Origin: Saccharomycopsis crataegensis
Taxonomy: Eukaryota > Ascomycota > Saccharomycetes > Ascoideales > Saccharomycopsidaceae
Reading direction: 5' to 3'
Length of the DNA stretch: 64,000 nt
NCBI RefSeq assembly: GCF_037102585.1
Contig: NW_027043829.1
Location: forward strand, 2,852,001 to 2,916,000
Shown here one piece after another: positions 29,360 through 41,821 of this stretch. Under the pieces are notes generated by a model, which did not search any database, was not told the origin of the DNA, and saw only the letters and a program-made list of their open reading frames with translations. Both the position numbers and the translations under genes were made by a program. Position 1 is the stretch's first letter. Each line of letters begins with the position of its first letter.

Positions 29360-29820
29360 TGTTAGAATTCTACAGGTCTACAAAGTACTTTAATATATAA
29401 AGACGAAACAAACGCACTCACGTATAATGACAAACACTTTAGATAATAAAGTTAAATATAAGGACAGTAGTAAGGACAGTAGTAAGGACAAACAGCACGA
29501 CACCTAGCAACCTTAAACCAATAATGGCTGTAAATATAATCTTGATAGCAACGACTATAATATTTATTAGTAGAGATCTAATGATCTGGTTCCTAGTATA
29601 TGACCTACAGACCCCTTGATTGTAGGATCTCGGAAAAGTGTCACCAGAGCGCACTTTCACCAGAAGCAGTAATTATCGTACATAGGTGTCCGGCGTTCTT
29701 CTTGTCGGAAAAACATTGCTCCACCATAGTGAACAAAATCACATAAAGTACCCTTAAGTTAAGTGATAGACAAAATCAAACTATTGGAGCTTGCACTGTA
29801 CTTAGAGCTACATTTCAACA
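29360..29820 (-). repeat. Cop-C 3' LTR (461 bp)
   Basis: TGTTGAAATGTAGC...TTCTAACA in element orientation, with two 12-bp GTCCTTACTACT-type units. Confidence 0.93.
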
Positions 29821-31336
29821 TACCTCCTCAAGCTCAAATAGGTTAGTAAAGAACATAGCTAGACAAGGCTTTGAACGTAGTGGTATCAACAGCCTTTGTC
29901 AAGAAATCAGCAATGTTCTGCTTTGTTGAAATCCAATTCAACTTAATCACTTTATCATGTACCAATGACCTGATAAAGTGAGCTCTAATATCGATATGCT
30001 TGGTCTTCTGGTGAATTGCTTTATGGGCACTGAGGGTTAAGGAACTTGAGTTATCACCAACCAAATTGACATAAGCACAGTTTAGACCAACTTCATTCAA
30101 GAGATTTCTAAAGTAGATGGAGGATCTGGCAGCTTCTGAGAGAGCAACATATTCAGCTTCAGCAGTACTCAAAGCGACGCTCTTTTGTTTGCGAGAGCTC
30201 CAGGACACCAATTGATTGTTGATAAAGACGCAATGACCTCACTGGGACTTTCTATCCTCTTTATCAGTGGCATAATCTGAATCACTAATGGCAGTGATAC
30301 GGTAACCCGTCTCTTTAGGATAATCTTGGGTTATAACTGGTTTATTCTCTTTGGTTCTATCTATTAACCTAAAGTCTTGATACTCAATATTAAGGGGAGC
30401 ATTAGGCCCATACACAACACCTTGATCCTTAGTGAACATCAAGTATTGGAAAACCTTTTGAGCAGCGTGAAGATGGGTCTTTCTTGGGGCAGACATGAAC
30501 TGACTTAACATGTTAACAGGAAAGCAAATATCAACTCTTACTGTGTTAACAATATAGAGGAGTGTACCAATGAGACTTCTATACTTTGATTGTTCTTCCT
30601 CATCTAAGAAAGGACTAGCAACATCGTGTGGGTTATACCCTTTAACCATAGGAGCTCTCATTGGAGTTAATTTCTGGATGTTCAACTCCTTTTCAACCTT
30701 CTCAATGAAATCTTTCATACTGATTTTCATCGTACCAGTAGCATCGTCTCTCTGGATTGTCACACCCAAGAACATCTTTCCGTCAAGTTCTTTCATCTTG
30801 AACTTTGAACACAATACCTCCTTAATCTCCTTCACCTTCTTCTCGTTTTCACCAAACACCAACATATCATCAACATACACCAACACCATGATCCCTTTGT
30901 CATAGAAAAGACATGGATCAATATTGGACACCTTCAAGTCCGCAGACTTTAGCACGCCAGCCAACTTATCGAACCAGATGGCTGGACTTTGTTTGAGACC
31001 ATACAAACTCTTCCTGAGTTTCCACACTTTACCAGCTGGGGTCTCAGTTCCAGCTGGAGGCTTAACATATATTGAGTAGTCAATATCACCATTTAAGAAA
31101 GCAGTTGTTGCATCTAGCTGTACCATGGACCAATTCTTTGCGGCAGCAATCGACAACACAAATCTAACAGTGTCGAAACTAGCAACCGGGGCCCAGTAAT
31201 CTAAGTAGTTCACTCCCCTTTCTTGTGAAAAACCTTTACACACCAAACGAGCTTTGAATACTTCTTCACTGGCTTTGGCTTTAACACTGAAAACCCATCT
31301 GGAATTTACAGTCTTCATGCCTTCGATATAATCAAC

Positions 31337-31738
31337 TGTTGAGTTGACAATCCAAAGTCATATATTGGGTTTTGTACAGATGGCTCAACGGTTAACACGG
31401 GTATCAATGTGTTGAATAGATCCTGGGTTCGAGTCTCGGATAAGACGGTTTATTTACCATGGCTGAGCAATATATAATCTGCATGTGATTATGACTCAGC
31501 CTAATAATTAGTCATTGTGCATATGATTAATCATCTAGAATGTTCTAGATGGATGTATGATTACAAATCATATATATTGGTCTTATTATAAATATGGGGC
31601 CTCTCCCCATAGTTTGAGTTTATATTTTGTTATTTAAATAGTTAGTTAGTTAAGAAGAATAAGAATAATAACAAGGATAATTTGATAGTATTTGTTATTG
31701 GTAATGACTACTGTAACTAGGGTTACAAAACTTCAACA
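31337..31738 (+). mobile_element. Cop-B solo LTR in Cop-C
   Basis: 402 bp, TGTTGAGTTGACAATCC...CTTCAACA, flanked by a perfect TCAAC duplication (31332-31336 and 31739-31743). It contains the tRNA-like block (31374-31448), a long imperfect palindrome (about 31462-31502), a GAATGTTC motif and a TATAAATA box. Confidence 0.95.
31374..31448 (+). other. tRNA-like sequence inside the Cop-B LTR
   Basis: A-box TGGCTCAACGG at 31381-31391 and B-box GGTTCGAGTCT at 31426-31436 at tRNA-like spacing; D and T arms can pair, while acceptor and anticodon arms do not. The same block occurs in the other two Cop-B LTRs (about 22254-22328 and 41520-41596). It could be a captured tRNA or a Pol III promoter. It is unlikely to be a working tRNA. 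Confidence 0.65.
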
Positions 31739-34700
31739 TCAACCTCTTCGTATACTTTGTTGATTTTTAAGGCAGTGAGCTCATTTAAAATAGCAATTAG
31801 CCATTTCACTTTCTGCTCACTAGCTAAAACTTGGCTGTAATTGTTTGGGATTTCATACTTGGTTCTTTCAACGGCAAGATACACTTCTTCAGCTAGTAAG
31901 GAGATTTCACCATCCTTTGTAGTTAGTAACAGTGGCTGTTCCACTTCCTCTGAAGTGCTAGCAACATCTTTGCCATCTGTTATTAGTGGCCGTGGTTCTG
32001 GTCCAACCAACATTCGGCCATTAAACATCACTGAAGGATTCTTTTGATAAACAATAGTTGGATCATTTTCCATCCACTTGTTTGTCTGATTATCTCTAGG
32101 CACAGTATAATCAGCAACTCTTTGAACGCCTTTACCGGCTCCACCATATGGGACAAGATCTTTCACAGCTTGATGCTTTTTAACAACTAGCCTTCCCTCT
32201 GGACCGGCAATCATCTTCTTTACTGGTTTGCTTTCTAACAACATACCAGTTGTGGTATCAGACTCACTTTCACTGTGAGCTACCCGTTTAGTTCCTCTAG
32301 TTTTCTCGTCAGGAACTCTAGTAGATTTGACTGGAAGATCACTAGGGACGGGTTTAACAATGACTTGGGTTACATTGTTTGGTCTGACCAACACCTCAGT
32401 GATTGACATTACAGTAGTAGCAGACGGAAACAACCTCTCAATTTCACTATCTTGAGCATTGTTGAACATTTTGTGTCCAAACGTGGAAAACCGTTTAGCT
32501 TGGCTATCATCAGTATCACTTGCCTCACTTCCATAATAGTTGGAAGGATAATTAGAGCTTGAAGAGATACCAGCATCGTTACCACTGGACAGCCCATTAC
32601 CATCATCGCCTGATGATTCACTTCTAGGCATTGGGTCTGGGAAGACTGGATCTGGAGAAGCTTGTTTAGCACCAACCTGTTCAGGAGTAGTTTGACCATC
32701 GGATTTTGAAGCAGTAGCATCACTCATATCAACATCAAAAGGCTCAGCTTGGTCTTCTTCTTCAACAGAGGACTCATCCCCCCCTGAAAATGAACTATCT
32801 TGAGTAACATTTTCAAGGTTTTCATCAAAAGCAGCAATAGAGTCAACTGACATATCACGATCAGGAACATGTACACCTCCTGAAGCACCACTAACACCGC
32901 CAACGCGGCCACCTCCTCCGCCAACAAACATGCCACCACCACTACCACTACCAGCACCGCCGAGCGCGGCCTGACCATTCTTCAAAGGATAGACTAATGG
33001 CATAAAACGGAAAGCACTGGATCTAACCACTCTACCATCTTTTAAGAGTGCAAAAACTATTTTAGTTGTTTTGCTATATCCCAAAAACACACCAGCTTCT
33101 TCTTGGATAGGATCAAACTTGCTTTGTCTGTGATAATCTTTGATAAAGACACGACATCCAAAAGGAGCTTTGACTTGGAATTCCTTTTTCTGTTCTTTGA
33201 GCAACTCATAGGGGGACCTCCCGCCATTTAATGGTAGATAATTGTGGACAAACACCGCATGGCTAAGGGCAAAGTTCCAATACGAAATGTCTACGCCCGA
33301 AGCCTTAAGAATAGAAAACATTTTTTCTTGTAAAATGCCATTCAATCGCTCAGCTCCACCATTCTGATGAGACGAATGTGGGGCTGTCGGTTCGAAATCA
33401 ATGAAATTTCTACCACTCGATGGGCTACCATCCAACCAGTTCTTAATTGTATTGGTATCAAACTCATTGTCTGCACGGAACATGACAATGTTTTTGTTTG
33501 AATCAGCTTGTTTAAGGAAATTATGAAACATTCCTAAACACTCAATGGTCTTGGCTGACACTTCAGCTCTTGATTTAAGCACCCTGTGAGCAACAAACTT
33601 AGAGGCTCTGTCTGACACAATAAGGGCATAAGCTTTGTTTATCGGACCTATAACATCAGCCTGAATCATCTCACCAACGTTGTACTTTCGCACAGCTGGT
33701 TTACCGCCCGGCTTGGTGACTTTGGACATACACGTTTCACAACTGGTCAAAACATACTTAATATCAGCTTCTAAAACACCATGGCCTTTCAATAACTCTT
33801 TCATGGTTCTCAACTTCGCATGATTATTACTTTCATGCACTTCTTTGATAGCCTTTAAGCCCTCGTAACTTTCGACATTAAAGGCCATCTCTTCGGCGGA
33901 ATCAGCTTTAACGCTCAATTCCCAGAACGGTCCAACTCTTGGAAAGTTCAAAACAACATTACCATTTTTACGGTTGGCAATAGAACCATTATGCTTGCTA
34001 AGCAACACGTCGAATCCACTATCCACAATCTTCGGGATTGAAAGTAGATTCCGTGGCAAGCCATCCATTAACTTGATACCGTTAACGGACAATTTTTGAG
34101 ACAACAAATCACCTTGTTGTTTCACGGTACTTAAACCGTTGACACCTAACACCTTGGTATCATCGCGACGGACATTGGCCAACTTTATCTTCATATTTGC
34201 AAGATGACAGGTGGACCCACTATCCAACGTAAATCTCACTGCGGCATCTGTTTTACACGCACCTACAGTAGAAAACGCTTTCTTGCGACCATAGTTAGGT
34301 TTAACACTGGATATACCAGTTCCAGGACCAGGCTTGGTTTCAACCAACCAAGCCTCCTCTGAAGAGTGGTTCTCTTCAGCATCAAACACCGTTTGCAGAT
34401 AGAACGCTCTAGCATCCGGTTTTCTCTCGTAAAACTTAGAGAGCCCTGGCTTGTGGTTAGGACAATCCCTAGCGATATGTCCCTTCTTACCACAGTTCCA
34501 GCAAGTCCAGTTCTTTCTCCCACTGGACCCACGTTGGTGCACCACATTTTGGGCGAGTTCCATCAGGTTCTCTTCTTCAATGCGACTATACTTTTGACTC
34601 ATTTCTTCGAAAAATCCGGCCACTTCGTCAAAAGATAAGTTTTCAAAACCGGCTTCTGGATCATTGTATCCAGTTTTATCGAAGAACTTTTGCCTAGTAC

Positions 34701-35365
34701 CATCATCCATGATGGCACATGCGGCAAGCGGAATCAACTTCTTCGGGACGTCAAAGTAATACGCAAACGCGGTAGTAGCTCTCTCCATTAATTCGCTATT
34801 ACCTTTGGTAAGGGCATAACCAAAGTTATGCAAGACCTGGACTTGAGACTCATAATCAATCAGCTTGTACTTCTTGGCGAAAGCATACCACGCAAGCACC
34901 CCGTTGGGTTGCTTGTGCATAACCCGTTTGAAGAGCTTTTCATCTAACTTCACCCTTAAGGCAGCTTGAATCAAGACTCCCAAAAAGTATGGGGCTTGAT
35001 TAGAGCTATCGGCCTCAAAGAATTGGTCAGCGATAAAAGTTGGATTCTCCAAACTCAAGGTCGCAAACGCAGTTTTCATGTACTCAAGTACTAATGGAAA
35101 CTCCAAACCCCCTTGCACCTTCGTTTCTTTCGCTCCCTTAAGGGACTCGTTAAAAAGCTTAATGCTAGACTCGGTAACATCCCAAGCAGCACTTCCAAAG
35201 CTAAACGTAACACCCGACATTTTATTGTACTTATGAAGACCTATAATATTCCAAAATACTCGGTATAGATTTCAAAGGCAAAATAAGGCAAATTTATTTC
35301 TCTATTTGTTCTCCTTTATCTTTAGATATAAAGGACAGTAAGCAGTTAGTAAGTTGGAATATCAA

Positions 35366-35384
35366 AGCACTCGGACTGTAAATC
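35366..35384 (-). promoter_or_regulatory. Cop-C primer-binding site: half-tRNA, tRNA-Tyr anticodon type
   Basis: Right after the 5' LTR the element reads GATTTACAGTCCGAGTGC. GATTTACAGTC is complementary to GACTGTAAATC of the tRNA-Tyr(GUA) anticodon arm. It has no TGG start, so it is not a 3'-end type site. Confidence 0.65.
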
Positions 35385-35833
35385 TGTTAGTATTCTACAG
35401 GTCTACAAAGTACTTTAATATATAAAGACGAAACAAACGCACTCACGTATAATGACAAACACTTTAGATAATAAAGTTAAATATAAGGACAGTAGTAAGG
35501 ACAAACAGCACGACACCTAGCAACCTTAAACTAATAATGGTTGTAAATATAATCTTGATAGCAACGACTATAATATTTATTAGTAGAGATCTAATGATCT
35601 GGTTCCTAGTATATGACCTACAGACCCCTTGATTGTAGGATCTCGGAAAAGTGTAACCAGAGCGCACTTTCACCAGAAGCAGTAATTATCGTACATAGGT
35701 GTCCGGCGTTTTTCTTGTCGGAAAAACATTGCTCCACCATAGTGAACAAAATCACATAAAGTACCCTTAAGTTAAGTGATAGACAAAATCAAACTATTGG
35801 AGCTTGCACTGTACTTAGAGCTACATTTCAACA
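35385..35833 (-). repeat. Cop-C 5' LTR (449 bp)
   Basis: One 12-bp unit; otherwise nearly the same as the 3' LTR. It ends in AAAAC, the target duplication. Confidence 0.93.
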
Positions 35834-36023
35834 AAAACATCCATCTATCCTGGAAAACTCAGACAAAATGCCCACGCCACTGGAATCATTTACTCCCCGG
35901 CCAATGAAGCTTCTGTCAAAAGAACAATCTTCCCCCCTGGATGATAACAACAACGAAATAAATTCACCTCAATCAGATGGCTCAAATGTCACAAAAAACG
36001 CCTCTCATACACAAAATGAGTAA
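35834..36023 (+). pseudogene. Z1 ORF1 C-terminus (after Cop-C)
   Basis: Matches the last 60 residues of Z1 ORF1 at 8719-8890 (MPTPLESFTPRPMKLL...). It ends with the ATGAGTAA overlap into ORF2. Confidence 0.9.
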
Positions 36024-36992
36024 ACTATCGATCATTAGTCAAAACATCCAAAGATTGAGATTGGATGACTCCAAAATTCTCCATCTATCAAACCAATATA
36101 ACATTTCAATGTTTCAAGAACTTAATCTTGGCGAGGACTTCCTCTTCCAACACCAAAACAAAAAAATTTATAAAAATACTCCATCATCCCGCACAGCTAT
36201 TATAATTGAGGACCACATAAAGGTCGTTGATCATTCATTGCTAACAATTGCAGTACTGAGCCAGCTCCAGGTTTATATCACAGATGCCATTATTGAACAA
36301 GATGCCAATAACTGGCTTTGGCTAATCAATATCTACAACCCATCTGCTGATTACCAAAAACAAATCCTCCTTCAAAATCAGCTCTCCATCACCCTCCAAA
36401 CCCAGCTTACCACTCTCAGAGCGAGAAGCAACAATAAGACCATCAACCTTATTCTCGGAGGTGACTTTAATAATTTTGTCAATTCAAGAGACTCTGCTAA
36501 CTTCCGTTCTCGCGGACAAAGATCGTCCGAGTCGCTTAAAAAGCTAATCAAAACTTTCAAGCTAGCAGATATCTGTGAACATCCAAAATTGCACCAGATT
36601 AAAAAGAATTGGACTAACCAATCCACCATGGAAGAAAGTAGTCGCAGAATAGATCGTTTTTATATCAGTCAGTCCATGATCTCCGACAAAAACAGATTTC
36701 ATATTCAAATGTCCCAACAAAACTATCTAAAGTCTTCTTCAACTCACGATTCTATTATTCTTGAAATCAACACTCAACCTCATGCAATGACTTACATCCC
36801 CCAACACAATATCATTAAAAATCATATTATTCAATGGCTTCTGAAGATCAAGTTTCCACCCACTGTGAACTCTACTTCAGCCCTCATTTCCGAGATTCGC
36901 TTGAAGCTGAATTTTTTGACGATGGTACACAAGAAAATAACAGACAATACTGATGAACCAAATTATTATGACCACATAAGAACTAGGTTCCA
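36016..36992 (+). pseudogene. Z1 ORF2 endonuclease domain, truncated
   Basis: Intact AP-endonuclease part (FQELNLG, GGDFNNF, RRIDRFYIS, STHDSIIL) up to about codon 325. It is then cut by the Cop-A2 LTR at 36993, so the reverse transcriptase is missing here. About 99% like 8726-7750 by eye. Confidence 0.93.
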
Positions 36993-37251
36993 TGTTGAGT
37001 TGACAATCCAAAGTTATGTGGTTAGTCAGTTCATGGAACCTTCTAGAACTTATGGAACATTCTAGAGCTTATGGAACCTTCTAGAACCCATTGAGATTAA
37101 TATAAATATGGGCCATGCCCCCCATAGTCTGAGTTTGTCCTTTATATAATTTAGATAGTTAACAAGTAAAACAAGTATAACAAGGGAATAAATATTATTG
37201 AATATTATTGTTATCAATGTCTTTTGTAACTAGAGTTACAAAAATACAACA
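36993..37251 (+). repeat. Cop-A2 5' LTR
   Basis: 259 bp with three heat-shock-element units at 37032-37087 and a TATAAATA box. The primer site GGTTATGAG follows at 37252-37260. Confidence 0.93.
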
Positions 37252-40200
37252 GGTTATGAGTTCAAATGCTCTCACTTCGTTCGCTGCTGATGAGAAGTTG
37301 AAGGGTTCCGGGAACTTTTATGATTGGTTTACTTTGATCAGTGTTAAGATGAAGATGAAAGGTCTTGGTTTACATGCTTACTTGATCAATGGGGAAACCG
37401 GAACCGACGGGCTGGAAACTGCTAATGAAGTTGCCCAATTGATTGCTACTATGGATGAGATTATTTCAACAGCCATTTTCAACAGCATCTCAGGCGCTGC
37501 TTTGACTAAGGCTTCCGAATTTGATGGTACTGGTAGAAACTTGTTTATGTTTCTCAAGGATGCTTATGGTACATTGACTGTTACAAATGCTGTTGGTATT
37601 ATCTCAGATTTAATTGACGCTAAGTGGTTGAAATCTAGCAACGGAAACGTTGAGAATTTCATTGATGCCTTCAATCACTTCAAGAATACTGTTGGCAAAT
37701 TAGACGGAAACACTGTGTTGTGTGCGTTGTTTTTGAGCTTGGGTCAGAAAGCCGGGTTTAATGCAAATCTTTCCAGGGAAGTCATGACTGCGTATGAGTC
37801 TAGAAATGGCAGGACTATTGGAAATGTTGATATTGGGCTTGTCCAAGATTTGACAAGAGAAATCATTGGAGATAAATCGGTTGGTTCCACCAGTGTTGAG
37901 GGTTTGGAACCTGTGTTTGCTTTTAAGAAACAGTACAAGTGCTTCAATTGTGGAAAACCCGGTCATTTCAAGAAGGATTGCAAGGCTCCTAGAAAGGAGA
38001 GAATGGGTGGTGATCTGAAGAATCCATCACCATCTTGGTATGCATTTATGGGAATGCATGGTAGGGCCTCCAGAGTGTACTTTGACTCTGGTGCCTCGCA
38101 ACATATTTTGAATGACAGAAAGATGTTTAAAACCATTGGTCCTTTTTCTGGTGAGATCTCAGGTATTGATGGTAGTTCTCTCGAGGTTCAAGGTATCGGG
38201 TCTGCGGTGTTTAAGTTACGTGATAACACCAGTATCGAAATCAAGGATGCTTATTATGTTCCAGGGTCAAAGGCCAATTTGATTTCTGTTTCCAAGGCTA
38301 CTCTGAATGGTGCAAGATTATTATTTGAAGGAAACAAGGTGAAAATGTACCCTGAAAAGAAAGTGGTTGCTGTTAAAGATCCAGTTATGAGTGATCTTTA
38401 TGCTTTGCACACCAGTGTCGATGGTGTGGCATTTAACAGTGTTGATAAGAGCGGGTTGTGGCACCAGAGATTAGGCCATCCCAGTATGAATATTATGAAC
38501 AAGTTCAATCTGATGTTTCATTTGGTGAAAGGTAAACTTTACAGTGAAGATTCTGTGCAGTTATGTGAAAGCTGCTTGACAAGTAAAGGGGTTACCAGAA
38601 GACCAAAGAGCGGGAAGGGTGCTAAACCACAACAGCCTTTACAATTGTTGCATATGGACGTGTGTGGCCCAATCAATTATGGGTCTATTGATTCGAGCAA
38701 ATATTTTCTCACTATTGTCGACGGGTATTCCAAGTTTGTGGAGGTTAAGTGTTTGAAAAACAAGTCAGAGTGTGCTGACAGGATTATTGAGTTTATTACA
38801 TACACCGAAACAATGTTCAAGTCTCAGGGAAAACAGTTTACCGTGGGAACTATCCGCACTGATAATGGTGGTGAATTTGTTACAGGAAAGTTGCATGATT
38901 TCATGAGAAGCAAAGGTATTGCCCATGAGTTGACTGTGCCACACCATAGTTATCAAAATGGTGTTGCTGAAAGAATGCATCGGACAATTCAAGACAAAAC
39001 TAGGTCTTTAATTATTGGGGCTTCTATGCCGGTTCAGTTTTGGTCTGAAGGTGTCCGCACGGCTGTTTATTTGATTAACAGGACGCCATCCCGCGTTATT
39101 AATTTCCACACACCATATGGTCGTTGGTATGGATACAAGCCGGGCCTTGACCATCTTCGCTGCTTTGGTTCCCTTGCATATGTGGTTATACCAAACAGTT
39201 TGAGAAATGGAAAATTTGATGCTACCGCCAAGGTTGGAGTGATGCTCGGGTATGATAGAGATCACTGTGCGTACAGAATTTTTGATCCTGCTGCCAACAA
39301 GATTATTGTGGCGACTCAGGTCAGATTTGATGAGTCAAGATATTACTATCAGGATGTGAAGCGAGTCACTGATGTGGATACCGAGATTGCTAAGGTAAGC
39401 AGCTCTGGTGGTATGGGTTTTGCTGGTGGCGTTGCACCAGGCCCTGTTATAAGTGATCCAGACTTAGAGGATGTTGCAAGTGAGATCTCTGTTGATGATG
39501 AACGAATGGTTTCCGATTTGGATGATTCAGAAAGAGAGTCCACTGTTTCCTCAAGCAAAGACGTGGAAATGAGAATCATAGACGATGATGAGGATGCCAC
39601 TGGAGAGTTAATCCCATCAAGGATGGTTTCAGAAGAGTTCAAGTTGGTTACTGCTACAAAAAGGAAAAGATCATCGGGTTCTAGACCCAAGAAAAGTACA
39701 GGTTTGATTAAAAGAAATCCATTTGGGATCTTGGCAGAAGTTGAACAAGAATCTGATACATTCAGTTCAGATTCAGAGAGGGAAATTGCTATTGAGAAAC
39801 CACAAAGGAAGAAATACAGAAACGACAGTAGCTCAAAAGAGCTTACTTCTTTTGTTCCTAATGGTAGTAGCAATGACAACTTGGTGGTTTCGGAAATTGA
39901 GCCACATGTTGAACAGCCAAGTGATTGTGATGAGGAATCAGAACTGAATGATGATGCCGAAGGCAAGTTGTTAGAGTACAAACCTGTGAATTATGTTGCC
40001 TCTTGTTTTATGGCTGGTGAAGCTGCTGCTTTGGCTGGTGGAAGTGATGTTCCTGGAAATTATAAGGAAGCCATGAAGAGCAACGAAAGTGCAGAATGGA
40101 AGCGCGCTTGTGACGAAGAAATTGCGGCTCACAAGGAGAATTCCACTTATGAATTGGTCGAGTTGCCGAAAGGAAGAAAGCCAATTACATGTCGTTGGGT

Positions 40201-40710
40201 CTTTGCAAAGAAAGATAACGGAGTCTTCAAGGGAAGACTTGTTGCTCGAGGATTCACACAGGTGAAGGGTATTGACTACAATGAGACATTCTTACCTGTG
40301 GTGCGTTATGAATCTATCAGGTTGATGTTGAGTATCGCTGCCAAGAATGGAATGGCAGTTCATCAGATGGATGTTAAGACAGCTTTTCTCAATGGGTTTC
40401 TTCAAGAAGAATTATACATGACACAGCCGGAAGGGTATGTGGTTAAAGGAAGGGAAACCAGTGTCTTGAGATTGAAGAAAAGCTTGTATGGTTTGAAACA
40501 GGCTCCCTTGGTGTGGAATGAAAGAATCCACAGTGTTTTGTCGTCGCTTGGTTTTGTCAGAAACGGTGCTGAATATTGTCTATATTCAAGGAAATCCGAA
40601 AAGTCTTTTGTGATGGTTGCGCTTTACGTTGATGATTTATTGATAACTGGTACCTCAGATTTTGCCATCAGGAAAGTGAAAAGTGAATTGATGAATGTCT
40701 TCAAGATGAA

Positions 40711-40814
40711 GGACTTGGGAATAGTCAGGAAATTTTTGGGTATCAATATCTCGCAAGCTAATGGACTTGGGAATAGTCAGGAAATTTTTGGGTATCAATA
40801 TCTCGCAAGCTAAT
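40711..40814 (+). repeat. 52-bp perfect tandem duplication in Cop-A2 pol
   Basis: Units 40711-40762 and 40763-40814 are identical. 52 is not a multiple of 3, so the frame is lost. It is absent in Cop-A1. Confidence 0.95.
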
Positions 40815-41229
40815 GGAGGTATTAACATGAGCTTGAAAGACTATATTGGCTCTATGTTAAAGGAATTTGGAATGGAGAATTGCAACCCAGATAAGACGCC
40901 TACTATTGCTGGTCAGGAGCTCACCTTGGTGGACAACAGTGCTGAGGATTGTGATGCCACAGCTTACAGATCTTTGGTTGGAAAATTATTGTTTGCTGCT
41001 AATACTGTTAGAAGCGATATCAGCTATATCGTCGGTGTTCTATCCAGATACCTCAAGGAACCAAAGGAGGTGCATTATAAGGCAGCAAAGAGAGTTTTAA
41101 GATACTTGAAAGGAACCAAAGATTTGGGAATAAGATATGAGGCTGGCAATAATGATAACGGTGAGCTTCTTGGATACTGTGATGCTGACTGGGCTGGAGA
41201 TAAGTCAGACAGAAAGTCTACTACTGGGT

Positions 41230-41631
41230 TGTTGAAGTTTTGTAACCCTAGTTACAGTAGTCATTACCAATAACAAATACTATCAAACTATCCTTGTTAT
41301 TATTCTTATTCTTCTTAACTAACTAACTATTTAAATAACAAAATATAAACTCAAACTATGGGGAGAGGCCCCATATTTATAATAAGACCAATATATATGA
41401 TTTGTAATCATACATCCATCTAGAACATTCTAGATGATTAATCATATGCACAATGACTAATTATTAGGCTGAGTCATAATCACATGCAGATTATATATTG
41501 CTCAGCCATGGTAAATAAACCGTCTTATCCGAGACTCGAACCCAGGATCTATTCAACACATTGATACCCGTGTTAACCGTTGAGCCATCTGTACAAAACC
41601 CAATATATGACTTTGGATTGTCAACTCAACA
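41230..41631 (-). mobile_element. Cop-B solo LTR in Cop-A2
   Basis: 402 bp with a perfect TGGGT duplication (41225-41229 and 41632-41636). Nearly identical to 31337-31738. Confidence 0.95.
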
Positions 41632-41821
41632 TGGGTTTGTGTTCAAATATGCCAATGGTGCAATCACATGGAGATCTAAGAAGCAAGCTACTGTTGCTCT
41701 TTCTACGGCAGAGGCTGAATACATGTCACTAAGTGAAGGAGTCAAGGAAGCATTATGGCTAATGCAAGTGTTCAAGGAATTTGGGATCAATACTGGTCCA
41801 GTGAGGATGTTTGATGATAAA

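Larger units (their letters stand above)
29843..35220 (-). pseudogene. Cop-C Gag-Pol, interrupted by a solo LTR and a stop codon
   Basis: Starts ATG at 35218-35220. Gag with the CCHC knuckle CWNCGKKGHIARDC; protease FTLDSGSTCHL; integrase zinc part (C-x2-C in CETCMSK), core ADVIGPI and FRADNEFD (the usual TDNGGEF is shortened), GGAERLNG. After VYEEVD the frame is cut by a 402-bp Cop-B LTR, and it resumes in frame at KTVNSRWVFSV with RT boxes LYGLKQSPAIW and YVDDMLVFG. RNase H SDSDYATDKEDRKS is followed by an in-frame TGA at 30239-30241, then STAEAEYVALSEAA to 29843. Two lesions make it defective in cis. Confidence 0.93.
29360..35833 (-). mobile_element. Cop-C: Ty1/copia retrotransposon, complete but inactivated
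   Basis: LTRs at 29360-29820 and 35385-35833, with a perfect AAAAC target duplication (29355-29359 and 35834-35838). Purine tract GAGGAGGTA precedes the 3' LTR. The primer site follows the 5' LTR. A Cop-B solo LTR (31337-31738) sits in the RT region, and one nonsense codon sits in RNase H. The two LTRs differ by one 12-bp unit and a few bases, so it is older than Cop-A1. Confidence 0.95.
29266..36992 (+). mobile_element. Z1 LINE, 5'-truncated copy, interrupted by Cop-C and cut by Cop-A2
   Basis: It begins within the ORF1 Ser-Val-Pro repeat, directly after the Z2 A20 tail. Cop-C occupies 29360-35833. The Z1 sequence resumes at 35834 with the end of ORF1 and ORF2, and stops at 36992 where a Cop-A LTR begins. 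Its 3' half is absent. Confidence 0.92.

Noticed and set aside
30570-30905. 111-aa plus-strand ORF
   Set aside because: Antisense of Cop-C reverse transcriptase.
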